Below are positions 18,069 through 26,197 of a stretch of DNA of 64,000 nucleotides, piece by piece; positions within the stretch are counted from its first letter, which is position 1; every line of letters starts with the position of its first letter. The notes under the pieces were generated by a model. The model did no database searches. It was given only the letters and a program-made list of their open reading frames with translations, and was not told the origin of the DNA. A program made the position numbers and the translations under genes. This stretch comes from Microbacterium sp. 11MF (GTDB taxonomy: Bacteria > Actinomycetota > Actinomycetes > Actinomycetales > Microbacteriaceae). The stretch spans positions 620,001-684,000 of the forward strand of contig NZ_KB911460.1 in NCBI RefSeq assembly GCF_000383475.1, written 5' to 3'.

Positions 18069-18881
18069 TCAGAGGCGGGTGTAGCGGGCGCGGAAGAAGG
18101 CGTAGACGCCGTACGCGATCCAGCCCGCACCGATGAGGACGAGGAGGATCTTGCCCGCGGGGAGCTCGGCGAATGACCGCAGTGCTCCGTCGAGACCGGT
18201 CGACTTCTCGGGGTCGTTCGTCGCCGCGCCGACCAGGAACAGCACGCCGACGCCGGCGAATGCGACACCTCGGGCGATGTATCCGACCGTGCCCAGGATC
18301 CGGACGCCCCGGCCGGCCGTGCCCGACGGCAGAGTCAGATCCCGCTCGAAGCGGCGGGTCGCGCCCTTGAAGACGAGGTACCCGGCGATGCCGATGACGA
18401 CGAGGCCGATCGCGACGACGAGGAACACGCCGCCCGGGGTCGACAGGAGATCCGCGGTGAGCGAGCGGGTCGACCCGGCCGAACTCGTGGATCCGCCGGC
18501 CGCGAAGGTGCCGGCGCTGAACGCGATGACGAGGTAGACGACGCCCTTCGACGCGTTCTTCACGATGTGGAGCGCGCGCTCCTTGCCGTCGGAGGCACTG
18601 CGGTCGAGGAAGGCGCTCAACAGGTGCCAGAGCCCCAGAGCGGCGAGGCCGATCGTGGCGGCCCACAGCAGGAACACGCCTCCGGGGGCGGCCGCGAGCT
18701 GGGCGAGGGCTCCCGACTGGTCGGCTTGCCCTCCGCCGGAGAGTCCCAGGGCGAGGGACACAGCGATGAGGCCGACGATGATGTGGACCACGCCGCTCGC
18801 TGCGAAGCCCGCTCGTGCGAGCACGTGCACCGCCCTGCTGTTCTTCGCGCCGTGTGCTGCGGTCTTGGCTGAGGAGCTCAT
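18069..18881 (-). CDS. DUF1206 domain membrane protein
   Basis: A 270-aa membrane protein with three repeated units of two helices each, the DUF1206 pattern. Each unit begins with an arginine/glycine motif (LARAGFAASGVVHIIVG, then IVKNASKGVVYLVIAF, then VGYIARGVAFAGVGV). Six membrane segments are expected and the function is unknown. TACGCT lies exactly six bases before the ATG at 18881, supporting this start over an open frame upstream. It is divergent from the LacI gene and upstream of menC on the same strand with a 55-bp gap. Confidence 0.9.
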   Translation of the reverse strand: MSSSAKTAAHGAKNSRAVHVLARAGFAASGVVHIIVGLIAVSLALGLSGGGQADQSGALAQLAAAPGGVFLLWAATIGLAALGLWHLLSAFLDRSASDGKERALHIVKNASKGVVYLVIAFSAGTFAAGGSTSSAGSTRSLTADLLSTPGGVFLVVAIGLVVIGIAGYLVFKGATRRFERDLTLPSGTAGRGVRILGTVGYIARGVAFAGVGVLFLVGAATNDPEKSTGLDGALRSFAELPAGKILLVLIGAGWIAYGVYAFFRARYTRL

Positions 18882-18957
18882 CGCGCCAGCGTAGTGACGC
18901 CGCCGCCGGTCCGCGCGGGGGTTGCGCGCGCGGTACAGTGACGCCCAGGAGGGCCGG

Positions 18958-19971
18958 ATGACACCGACACTGCACGACGTCGCGCGGCTGGCGGGTGTAT
19001 CGATCAAGACGGTCTCGAACGTCATCAACGGTCACCCCCACGTCCGACCCGATACCCGCCGGAACGTCGAGCGAGCGGTCGCCGAGCTCGGATACACGCC
19101 GAACCTGACGGCGCGAAACCTCCGGAGCGGCCGAACGGGCGCCATCGCCCTCGCCGTCCCCGATCTCGCGCTCAGCTACTTCGCCGAGCTCGCCGGCATG
19201 GTCATCGCACGAGCCGAGGAGCGAGGCGTGGTCGTCCTGGTCGAGCAGACCGGCGGCGAGCGGGAGCGTGAGCGCGAGCTGCTGCGGAGCCCCCGCCTCG
19301 GTCTCACCGACGGCTTGATCATGAGTCCATTGGGTCTGGATGCGGCGGACCTCGCCGCGCGCCCGGGGGCGTACCCGACTGTCTTGCTCGGGGAGCGGGT
19401 GTTCGACGCGCCGCTGGACCACGTCACGATGCGGAACGCCGAGGCCGCACAGGCGGCGACGGCGCATCTGCTCGACGCGGGCAGGGGTCGCATCGCCGTC
19501 CTCGGCGCCCACGACGGCGATGCCGACGGCGCGGCGGGTCTTCGCCTGCAGGGGCATCGCGCCGCGCTGGCGGCGGCCGGGGTCGCGCTCGACCCCGAGC
19601 TGATCGTCGCCACGCGCTTCTGGGACCGCTCGGGAGGAGCCGACGCCGTGCGCGACCTTGTGGCCCGTGGCGTCGCCTTCGACGCCGTCTTCGGGCTCAA
19701 CGACACCCTCGCGCTCGGTGCCATCCGCGCATTGCAGGAGGCGGGACTCCGCGTGCCCCGCGACGTCGCCGTGGTCGGGTTCGACGACCTCGACGAGGCG
19801 CAGTACTCGATCCCCTCCCTGACCACGATCGATCCCGGCCGACGGTGGATCGCCCAGACCGCGGTCGACACCCTGCTCGGTCGCGTCGCCGCGGCATCCG
19901 ACATCCCTCACCGGGTGCAGTCGGGCGAATTCACGCTGCGCGTGCGGGAGTCGGCGCCGGGGCGTCGCTGA
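18958..19971 (+). CDS. LacI family transcriptional regulator
   Basis: A 337-aa repressor. The N-terminal helix-turn-helix with hinge is textbook (LHDVARLAGVSIKTVSNVIN at residues 4-23, then GYTPNLTARNLRSGRTG), followed by a periplasmic-binding-type sugar sensor domain ending in FDDLDEAQYSIPSLTTI. An AGGAGG site precedes the ATG at 18958, and a TACAGT box lies at 18934-18939. It sits directly upstream of a GH51 arabinofuranosidase in the same direction, so an arabinose or arabino-oligosaccharide ligand is likely. A candidate operator lies at 20151-20165. Confidence 0.94.
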   Translation: MTPTLHDVARLAGVSIKTVSNVINGHPHVRPDTRRNVERAVAELGYTPNLTARNLRSGRTGAIALAVPDLALSYFAELAGMVIARAEERGVVVLVEQTGGERERERELLRSPRLGLTDGLIMSPLGLDAADLAARPGAYPTVLLGERVFDAPLDHVTMRNAEAAQAATAHLLDAGRGRIAVLGAHDGDADGAAGLRLQGHRAALAAAGVALDPELIVATRFWDRSGGADAVRDLVARGVAFDAVFGLNDTLALGAIRALQEAGLRVPRDVAVVGFDDLDEAQYSIPSLTTIDPGRRWIAQTAVDTLLGRVAAASDIPHRVQSGEFTLRVRESAPGRR

Positions 19972-20016
19972 TCGCGGTCGGCGGCGCTGCGCGTGGCGCG
20001 CGGGCCTGGCGTTCGC

Positions 20017-20094
20017 GGATGCAAGAGTTCGTGCGCGCCACGCCGCCTCTCGTGGGCCGAGCCCGGCGTGTCGCGTCGGATCCATTGCATCCGT
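20017..20094. repeat. 78-nt palindromic repeat, copy A
   Basis: An imperfect palindrome whose ends are perfect inverted 9-mers, CGGATGCAA (20017-20025) and TTGCATCCG (20086-20094), with an inner stem CACGCCG/CGGCGTG. A related element of the same length lies at 56913-56990. It occupies the spacer between the LacI gene and the arabinofuranosidase, upstream of the promoter, and could also act as a LacI-gene terminator. Confidence 0.75.
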
Positions 20095-20119
20095 CGACGC
20101 GGTCGGAGGGGCGGAGGCC

Positions 20120-20165
20120 TTGACGCCCGGCATCCGCGTCGCCATCATGATTTACAACGTTTACC
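20120..20165 (+). promoter_or_regulatory. Candidate promoter and LacI operator for the GH51 gene
   Basis: TTGACG (20120-20125) is spaced 17 bases from CATCAT (20143-20148). Immediately after it is TTTACAACGTTTACC (20151-20165), centred on the palindrome AACGTT, the kind of CG-centred site LacI regulators bind. A repressor there would block transcription start. The match is by pattern only. Confidence 0.55.
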
Positions 20166-20187
20166 TTCCCGGACAAGGACGCCCCAC

Positions 20188-21699
20188 ATGACCTCCGCAC
20201 GCCTCACCGTCGACGCCGCATCGCCCATCGGGGAGGTCCGCCGCAAGATCTTCGGCGGCTTCGTCGAACACCTCGGCCGCCACATCTACGACGGCATCTT
20301 CGAGCCGGGTCATGAGACAGCGGATGCCGAGGGTTTCCGCACGGACGTCATCGACCTCGTCAAGGAGCTCGGGGTCGACACGATCCGCTACCCCGGCGGC
20401 AACTTCGTGTCGGGCTTCCGGTGGGAGGACTCGGTCGGTCCCGTCGACGAGCGGCCCCGCCGGCTCGACCTCGCCTGGCACTCGACCGAGACGAACGAGG
20501 TCGGCCTGCACGAGTTCTCGTCGTGGCTCGACAAGGTCGGCAGCGACCTGATGATGGCCGTCAACCTCGGCACCCGCGGCACGCTCGAGGCGATCGATCT
20601 GCTCGAGTACTGCAACATCCGCTCGGGCACCGCGCTCAGCGACCAGCGCGTCGCCAACGGCGCGACCGACCCGTTCGGCATCCGCATGTGGTGCCTGGGC
20701 AACGAGATGGACGGTCCGTGGCAGCTCGGGCACCGGTCGGCCGAGGACTACGGCAAGCTCGCGTCGCGGACCGCGAAGGGGATGCGGCAGCTCGACCCGT
20801 CGATCCAGCTGGTCGTCTGCGGTTCGTCGGGCGCGACGATGCCCACGTTCGGCGAATGGGAGCGCGTCGTCCTGTCGCACACCTATGACGATGTCGATCT
20901 CATCTCGTGCCACGCGTACTACGAGGAGAAGGACGGCGACATCGGCAGCTTCCTCGCCTCGGCGGTCGACATGGACCGCTTCATCGAGACCGTCGTCGCG
21001 ACCGCCGACCACGTCGCCGCCGTGAAGCGGTCGTCGAAGAAGATCGACATCTCGTTCGACGAGTGGAACGTCTGGTACCTGTCGCGGTGGGAGAACGTCG
21101 AGAAGATCGACGGCATCGACAACTGGCCGGTCGCGCCGCGCCTTCTCGAGGACGTGTACTCCGTGGTGGATGCCGTGGTGTTCGGCGGCCTCATGATCTC
21201 GCTGCTCAAGCACGCCGACCGGGTGGCCAGCGCTTCGCTCGCGCAGCTGGTCAACGTGATCGCGCCGATCATGACCGAGCCCGGCGGCCCGGCCTGGCGT
21301 CAGACGACGTTCTTCCCCTTCTCGATCACCTCGCGCCTCGCGCAGGGCGACGCGATGCGGGTCCTCGTCGATGCGCCGTCTTACGAGACCGCCGCGTTCG
21401 GCGAGGTGCCGCTCGTCGATGCCGTTGCGACGCACGACGACGCCACGGGTCGCAGCGCCGTCTTCCTCGTCAACCGCAGCACGACCGAGTCGATCGAGGT
21501 CACCGTCGACGTGACGGGGCTCGGTGCCGGCTCGATCGTCGAGACGCACACCCTCTCGGACGACGACGTCTACGCGAAGAACACCCTCGCCGACCGCGAG
21601 CGCGTCGCCCCGCGGCCGAACGAGTCGGCCCGCGTCGATGACGGGACCCTGACCATCACGCTCCCGCCGGTGTCGTGGACGGCGGTCGCGCTCGGCTGA
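20188..21699 (+). CDS. Alpha-N-arabinofuranosidase, GH51
   Basis: A 503-aa glycoside hydrolase that releases arabinose from arabinoxylan or arabinan oligosaccharides. The acid/base Glu173 is in WCLGNEMDGPWQ and the nucleophile Glu292 is in ISFDEWNVWY, both in classic GH51 contexts; FGGFVEHLGRHIYDGI at the N-terminus is also diagnostic. A C-terminal beta-sandwich covers the last ~130 residues. No signal peptide is seen, so it is cytoplasmic and acts on imported oligosaccharides. Start ATG 20188 is preceded by a modest AAGGA site. Likely controlled by the upstream LacI protein; no sugar transporter is adjacent. Confidence 0.95.
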   Translation: MTSARLTVDAASPIGEVRRKIFGGFVEHLGRHIYDGIFEPGHETADAEGFRTDVIDLVKELGVDTIRYPGGNFVSGFRWEDSVGPVDERPRRLDLAWHSTETNEVGLHEFSSWLDKVGSDLMMAVNLGTRGTLEAIDLLEYCNIRSGTALSDQRVANGATDPFGIRMWCLGNEMDGPWQLGHRSAEDYGKLASRTAKGMRQLDPSIQLVVCGSSGATMPTFGEWERVVLSHTYDDVDLISCHAYYEEKDGDIGSFLASAVDMDRFIETVVATADHVAAVKRSSKKIDISFDEWNVWYLSRWENVEKIDGIDNWPVAPRLLEDVYSVVDAVVFGGLMISLLKHADRVASASLAQLVNVIAPIMTEPGGPAWRQTTFFPFSITSRLAQGDAMRVLVDAPSYETAAFGEVPLVDAVATHDDATGRSAVFLVNRSTTESIEVTVDVTGLGAGSIVETHTLSDDDVYAKNTLADRERVAPRPNESARVDDGTLTITLPPVSWTAVALG

Positions 21700-21768
21700 G
21701 TTCTGCCGTTCCGCACCCCTGGCGAGACGATGTCCCCGGATGGGACACTCCTCGGCAGGGGGTGCGGG

Positions 21769-22206
21769 ATGCGGCGACGAACGACGATCGCGGTCGGGCT
21801 GGTGGTGCTGGGGGTCGCGCTCGCCGGATGCGACGGTGTCCGGCTCCCTTTCGTGGAGGTCCAGGCGTGTGCGTCGTGGGTGTCGTACGAGACCGACGAG
21901 GAGCGCGCCGCCGGATCGCAGGCGGTCGTGGTGACGAGCTCGGTCGAGTCGGACGGCACGACGCGGATCATGGAGTACGACACGAACGTGTATCTCGTCA
22001 CCGTGGACGTGGCCGAGAAGGGTGACATCGCGGCCGGCGACAAAATTCGCGTCGCCTCGACCGCGGACGCGTGCGGCACCTATCCGTACGGGGATGCCGC
22101 CGGTGACCCGATGCTCGGCTCGACGCCCCTCCGCCTGTTCCTCTTCGATGAGGGCGGCACGTGGCGGACGATCACGCCGTTCGACGGTGTTCGGCCGGCG
22201 ACGTGA
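21769..22206 (+). CDS. Putative lipoprotein, unknown function
   Basis: A 145-aa protein with an arginine-rich N-terminus, a hydrophobic stretch and a lipobox LAGC (Cys22), so a secreted lipoprotein is likely. Two further cysteines in the mature part (in QACAS and DACGT) could form a disulfide. I recognise no family. I prefer ATG 21769, which puts the signal peptide at the N-terminus, over an in-frame ATG 39 bases upstream. The stop overlaps the GTG start of the next gene, so they form a pair. Confidence 0.8.
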   Translation: MRRRTTIAVGLVVLGVALAGCDGVRLPFVEVQACASWVSYETDEERAAGSQAVVVTSSVESDGTTRIMEYDTNVYLVTVDVAEKGDIAAGDKIRVASTADACGTYPYGDAAGDPMLGSTPLRLFLFDEGGTWRTITPFDGVRPAT

Positions 22207-22772
22207 GGTTCGTGTTCCACCAGCGCGCCGATCTCGTGGGCGAGGTGCTCGTCCCGGCATCCGATCTGGCGGACATCGACCCCGCGGCGTACGGGCGGGC
22301 GATGTCGAAGTACGACGACACCCCGGAGCGCCGACGTCTGCGTGACACGGTCATCCCGGGCCTCGGCAGGGGGTGGACCGAGGTCGTGTTCTTGAGTCCC
22401 GTCCACCCTCACGCGATCTGGCGGGCGTGGCGCGAGACCCGAGGCAGAGAGCTGCCGCGGGCGGAGTTCTGGGCGATCCCAGCGGACGACCTGCCGCACG
22501 GGACGGTCGTCCTCGACCGGACGGTCTCGGCGGTCGGCGACCCGATCGAGCCGGCAGAGGTCGCACCGTTCGATCCGGCATCGTTCACGTCGGCCATGGA
22601 GGTGCCCGCGGCGAACCGTGCCTGGCTCGAGGAGATGGTGCGTCGCGGCGTCAGCGGGGCGTGGTTCCACGGCATCCCCCATGTCCTCGCGCCGGGAGCG
22701 GTGCCGCTCCACCGGGCCCACGTGATCAGCTGGGAGCAGGACATTGATTCGAATGTCGGACTCGACGGATGA
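22203..22772 (+). CDS. Unknown protein coupled to a lipoprotein
   Basis: A 189-aa soluble protein without recognised domain, starting at a GTG that overlaps the stop of the preceding lipoprotein gene (GTGA). It has no signal peptide and is rich in Pro, Trp and His; a VVFLSPVHPHAIWRAWRE stretch near residues 60-77 and an AEFWAIPADDLP segment after it could be an enzyme core, but I cannot assign it. The -35 box of the next gene's promoter lies inside its last codons. Confidence 0.75.
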   Translation: MRFVFHQRADLVGEVLVPASDLADIDPAAYGRAMSKYDDTPERRRLRDTVIPGLGRGWTEVVFLSPVHPHAIWRAWRETRGRELPRAEFWAIPADDLPHGTVVLDRTVSAVGDPIEPAEVAPFDPASFTSAMEVPAANRAWLEEMVRRGVSGAWFHGIPHVLAPGAVPLHRAHVISWEQDIDSNVGLDG

Positions 22773-22790
22773 GAACAGATGTTCTAATCT
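22762..22790 (+). promoter_or_regulatory. Promoter with LexA/SOS-like box
   Basis: TCGACG (22762-22767) is followed 17 bases later by TAATCT (22785-22790). The last part of the spacer is AGAACAGATGTTCT, which contains GAAC-N4-GTTC at 22773-22784, the core of the LexA box of Gram-positive bacteria, abutting the -10. LexA bound here would occlude the promoter, so the 84-aa gene after it may be DNA-damage inducible. Confidence 0.65.
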
Positions 22791-22797
22791 GGGTTTC

Positions 22798-23052
22798 ATG
22801 GAAGCCCGGGCATTCGAACACGATCTGACGCTGTGGTTCGTCGATGACGTGCCCGCCCGCATGTTCTTCGGCGGCCGGCGGTGGACCGTGTCCGACACCC
22901 CCACCCGCCTCGGTCGAGGGATGTGGCCTGCACTGCCCGCGTCGGCCGCTCGCGCATGGCGGTTCCAAGCGACCGACCACGGCGGGGAGGCCTTCGTCTT
23001 CGACATCTACGACGACGGCGACCACTGGCACGTGCATCGCGCGTACGCCTGA
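22798..23052 (+). CDS. Small protein, possibly SOS-regulated (DUF6504-like)
   Basis: An 84-aa protein rich in aromatic residues (DLTLWFVDDVPARMFFGGRR, then RAWRFQATDHGGEAFVFD, then HWHVHRAYA). It resembles, from memory, the short actinobacterial DUF6504 proteins encoded beside translesion polymerase genes; I hold that assignment loosely. The ATG lies seven bases after the TAATCT -10, giving an essentially leaderless mRNA, and a LexA-like box abuts that -10. No polymerase gene is in the window. The upstream frame is open, but this start fits both the promoter and the size. Confidence 0.75.
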   Translation: MEARAFEHDLTLWFVDDVPARMFFGGRRWTVSDTPTRLGRGMWPALPASAARAWRFQATDHGGEAFVFDIYDDGDHWHVHRAYA

Positions 23053-23054
23053 TC

Positions 23055-23948
23055 TCACCGCAGGTACGCGTCGACCACGAGGTCACCCCGGATCCGGCGG
23101 AGCGCGTCGACGATCGTGGGAACGGTTCGCGTGCCCGCCGTCCGGAGGACGACGTCATGCGGCCCCAGCGGTTCGAGCCCTCCCGTGCGCACGCGCACGA
23201 CCTCCCACCCCGCGGTGCGCAGGAGCGCGTCCTTGCGCCGATCGGATGCCTCCCTCTTGCCTACGTGCTCGAGCCCGTGGCGCCCGGGGGTGTCGTACTC
23301 GACCGCGACCCGCAGCTCGGGGAGCAGGATGTCGGGCCACACCTCCCTATGGCGGAAGAACGGTCGCGCCACCCGGACCGCCGTCATCCCCTCGGTGAAC
23401 AGCATCGCCGCGGTCAGATCCGCGCGCAGCCGGGCTTCGGCAGCGGATGCCGGCGGGGGAGCGCACGCGCTGACGAACGGCTCGCCCGCGGGAAGGTCCG
23501 GGGTCTTTTCGCAGATGGCCGGCACCGCGCGCTTCCGCGCGGAAGCTTGAGCGGGGGCCACCGGCATCCGCACAGCCTTCGCCTGCTGCACGGCGGCAAG
23601 GACCGCGCCCGCGTCGATGCGTTCGACAACCCTCACGGGGCGGGGCGCCGCAAGCGCCGAGCACTCCGGGCACCAGGCCGACCGCCGTCGCACGCGCCCC
23701 GGACGCTCGCGCTGCTCGGTCGGCGTCGCGGCGAACCGATGGCCGGCGGAGCACTCCCAGCACAGCAGCACGTCTGCGGCGGGCGGGATCTGCGAGAGGA
23801 CGATGCCACCGTTGAGGTCGGGGTGGTACTGCCGGACGAGCTCCGGGTACGCTGCCCACGCCGACCGGTAGGTGCCGACGGCGTAGGGAACATCGGTGCC
23901 GCGCGAGAACTGCCGCCGCTCCCACCACCACCTCACCGGTTCCGTCAC
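23055..23948 (-). CDS. Zinc-ribbon plus PD-(D/E)XK nuclease-like protein
   Basis: A 297-aa protein with two parts. The first ~100 residues include WWWERRQFSRG and paired cysteines (LLCWECSAGH, then WCPECSAL), a probable zinc ribbon of the DUF4379 kind. The C-terminal ~130 residues have the Vsr/DUF559-type nuclease core (WPDILLPELRVAVEYD, then DALLRTAGWEVVRVRTG). It may cut or nick DNA, but the substrate is unknown. I place the start at GTG 23948, seven bases after TACCGT; an ATG at 23999 in the same frame is the alternative, but its upstream would collide with the divergent promoter at 24009. Convergent with the small gene before it. Confidence 0.78.
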   Translation of the reverse strand: MTEPVRWWWERRQFSRGTDVPYAVGTYRSAWAAYPELVRQYHPDLNGGIVLSQIPPAADVLLCWECSAGHRFAATPTEQRERPGRVRRRSAWCPECSALAAPRPVRVVERIDAGAVLAAVQQAKAVRMPVAPAQASARKRAVPAICEKTPDLPAGEPFVSACAPPPASAAEARLRADLTAAMLFTEGMTAVRVARPFFRHREVWPDILLPELRVAVEYDTPGRHGLEHVGKREASDRRKDALLRTAGWEVVRVRTGGLEPLGPHDVVLRTAGTRTVPTIVDALRRIRGDLVVDAYLR

Positions 23949-24008
23949 CGTGCCGACGGTAGGGGAGGGGACGGACACGTCACGCGGCTCGGGCACCATA
24001 CTGGCGAG

Positions 24009-24770
24009 ATGCGATCACTCCCAGGCCTTCCCATCGTCCTTGTGCTCGCTGTGCTCGCTGTCATCCTGACCGGGTGCGTGTCGACGAATGGCCTCGAGTC
24101 GGAACAACCACGCTCCGTTGCGCCGACTCCCACGATCGCCCAGCCGGCGGAGCAGGCTTCGTGCACTCGAGAGATCCCCTTCGACGCCCCCTTCGCCAAC
24201 GCCCTCGACGGTACGTCGGTGGGTGAGGACATGATCCAGATGACGTCGACGTCCCACGGCTACACACGCGGGAAGGGCGCGTGTACTCCCGCAGGAACGC
24301 TGCCCGGGCCGTCCACGGAGGTGTGTACGGTCGCGATCGGCGACAACCCCGCCAACTCGGAACCGGTGGACTACATGTTCGCCGCCGGAGCGACTGAACA
24401 GCTCTCGGCCCGCGTCACCGGGAAGACGGAGAGGGGATCCATGGCCGCCTACGTTCTCTCCTCATGGCGCTTCGCGTCGGCTGCGGACGCTGCTGCGGCC
24501 CCGTTGGTGGACCTGGTCGAGTCGTGTGACGGCGTGATCGAATCGACGGAGGGCGACCGGCGGAGCGAAGACCTCTTCGAAGGCGATGAACCGCATCTTC
24601 GACTAGTCGTCGCCAATACCGATGTCCTGCTGTACCGCGCTGTCCGACTCGCCGACGGATCAGAAGGGCTGTCGTCGACGGCGTCTGGTCTGCTACCCGC
24701 CGCCGTGGTCGATCATCTCGAGACGTGGTGGCTGTCGAACGCCGCGGGCGCGACGGTCACCGAGCCCTGA
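24009..24770 (+). CDS. Putative lipoprotein, unknown function
   Basis: A 253-aa secreted protein with a hydrophobic signal (LPIVLVLAVLAVILTGC) and lipobox cysteine at residue 23. The mature part has paired cysteines (near residues 52 and 100) and a Trp-rich end (HLETWWLSNAAG), and resembles the sensor-like lipoproteins common in Microbacteriaceae, without a named family. CATACT lies six bases before the ATG. It is divergent from the nuclease-like gene and convergent with the next gene, so it is transcribed alone. Confidence 0.82.
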   Translation: MRSLPGLPIVLVLAVLAVILTGCVSTNGLESEQPRSVAPTPTIAQPAEQASCTREIPFDAPFANALDGTSVGEDMIQMTSTSHGYTRGKGACTPAGTLPGPSTEVCTVAIGDNPANSEPVDYMFAAGATEQLSARVTGKTERGSMAAYVLSSWRFASAADAAAAPLVDLVESCDGVIESTEGDRRSEDLFEGDEPHLRLVVANTDVLLYRAVRLADGSEGLSSTASGLLPAAVVDHLETWWLSNAAGATVTEP

Positions 24771-24776
24771 TCCGGC

Positions 24777-25190
24777 TCAGGCGACCTGCTGGCCGCACAT
24801 CCCGCACTCGCCGGTCGCGGAGACCTCGACGAAGCAGTTCGGGCACATGGCGCGGACGACGTCGAGCGAGGCCGCAGGACGCTTCGGTGCGACGGTCCGC
24901 TCGAGACGCGGCTTCGGCGCGGTGCCGCGGGCCTTGCCCGGGCGGGCGACCGACGGCGGGGGCGGCGGCGCGGTCTTGGGGGCGTGCTCGGCGCAGTAGT
25001 AGCGCACGAATCCGGCGTGATTGTTGGGATGCCGGTGCTTGACGGCCCACAGTTCGGTCCGCTCCAGCGGCTCGCTACCGGCGGGGCAGCTCACGCAGCG
25101 CGTCGGCTCGCCGGGCACGGCCTCGGCGGCGAGGACGGGGACCTCGAACGGAAGAGCGTCCCGCCAGTCGGATGATCTCGTGATCTTCAT
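24777..25190 (-). CDS. Small zinc-ribbon protein, unknown function
   Basis: A 137-aa basic protein with two cysteine clusters: CVSC with a later CAEH (residues ~32-70), and CPNC with CGMC near the C-terminus (about 115-132), both likely zinc-binding. A Pro/Lys/Arg-rich linker joins them. It could bind nucleic acid or proteins; no function is assignable. GGAGGG lies about eight bases before the ATG. Divergent from menB. Confidence 0.78.
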   Translation of the reverse strand: MKITRSSDWRDALPFEVPVLAAEAVPGEPTRCVSCPAGSEPLERTELWAVKHRHPNNHAGFVRYYCAEHAPKTAPPPPPSVARPGKARGTAPKPRLERTVAPKRPAASLDVVRAMCPNCFVEVSATGECGMCGQQVA

Positions 25191-25285
25191 GCGGGGGTCC
25201 CTCCGCGGCCTCGTCGGGGGTGAGGACCGCCCTACAAGCTTCGCACGATCGGACCGCCCGTGGGGCCCGCGCGTAGGCTGGCCGG

Positions 25286-26188
25286 GTGACCGTCTCCGAG
25301 CTCTTCGACCCGTCGGAGTGGACCGAGGCGCCCGGCGCCGCGGACTACACCGACATCACCGCGCACGTCTCGATCGACGGGCGGATCGCCCGCATCGCGT
25401 TCGACCGTCCCGAGGTGCGCAACGCCTTCCGGCCGCACACCGTCGACGAGCTGTACCGCGCGCTCGACATCGCGCGGCAGGACCCGAAGATCGGCGTCGT
25501 GCTGCTCACGGGCAACGGCCCGAGCGCGAAGGACGGCGGCTGGGCGTTCTGCTCCGGCGGCGACCAGCGCATCCGCGGCCGAGACGGCTACACGTACGCC
25601 GCGGATGACGCGACGACACCCGATCCGGCACGCGCGGGGAGGCTCCACATCCTCGAGGTGCAGCGCCTCATCCGCTTCATGCCCAAGGTCGTCATCGCCG
25701 TCATCCCGGGCTGGGCGGCGGGTGGCGGGCACTCGCTGCACATCGTCTGCGACCTGTCGATCGCGAGCGCGGAGCACGGCAAGTTCAAGCAGACGGATGC
25801 CGACGTCGGATCGTTCGACGCCGGGTACGGCTCGGCGTACATGGCTCGCCAGGTCGGTCAGAAGGTCGCGCGCGAGGTGTTCTTCCTCGCTGAGGAGTAC
25901 TCCGCCGAGCGCGCGTACGAGATGGGCGCGGTGAACCGCGTCGTCCCGCACGCCGACCTCGAGCGCGAGGCGATCTCGATGGCGCGGACGATCCTCGGCA
26001 AGTCCCCGACCGCGATCCGCATGCTGAAGTTCGCGTTCAACGCGATCGACGACGGCATGGTCGGCCAGCAGGTGTTCGCCGGCGAGGCGACGCGCCTCGC
26101 CTACGGCACCGACGAGGCCGTCGAAGGGCGCGACGCCTTCCTCGAGAAGCGCGATCCGGACTGGTCGCCGTACCCGTACCACTACTGA
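25286..26188 (+). CDS. menB: 1,4-Dihydroxy-2-naphthoyl-CoA synthase (MenB)
   Basis: A 300-aa crotonase-family enzyme that closes the naphthoquinone ring from o-succinylbenzoyl-CoA. The oxyanion-hole segments are present (WAFCSGGDQRIRG near residues 86-98 and IPGWAAGGGHSLH near 144-156), and the C-terminal FLEKRDPDWSPYPYHY is a MenB hallmark. GTG 25286 lies exactly six bases after TAGGCT (25274-25279), suggesting leaderless transcription. First gene of the menB-menE-menA run, with a 9-bp gap to menE. Confidence 0.97.
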   Translation: MTVSELFDPSEWTEAPGAADYTDITAHVSIDGRIARIAFDRPEVRNAFRPHTVDELYRALDIARQDPKIGVVLLTGNGPSAKDGGWAFCSGGDQRIRGRDGYTYAADDATTPDPARAGRLHILEVQRLIRFMPKVVIAVIPGWAAGGGHSLHIVCDLSIASAEHGKFKQTDADVGSFDAGYGSAYMARQVGQKVAREVFFLAEEYSAERAYEMGAVNRVVPHADLEREAISMARTILGKSPTAIRMLKFAFNAIDDGMVGQQVFAGEATRLAYGTDEAVEGRDAFLEKRDPDWSPYPYHY

Positions 26189-26197
26189 GTCCGCGCC

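Noticed and set aside
17773..22260. Long minus-strand open frames opposite the LacI and GH51 genes
   Set aside because: Opposite-strand products of high-GC codon bias; the plus strand has unambiguous LacI and GH51 motifs.
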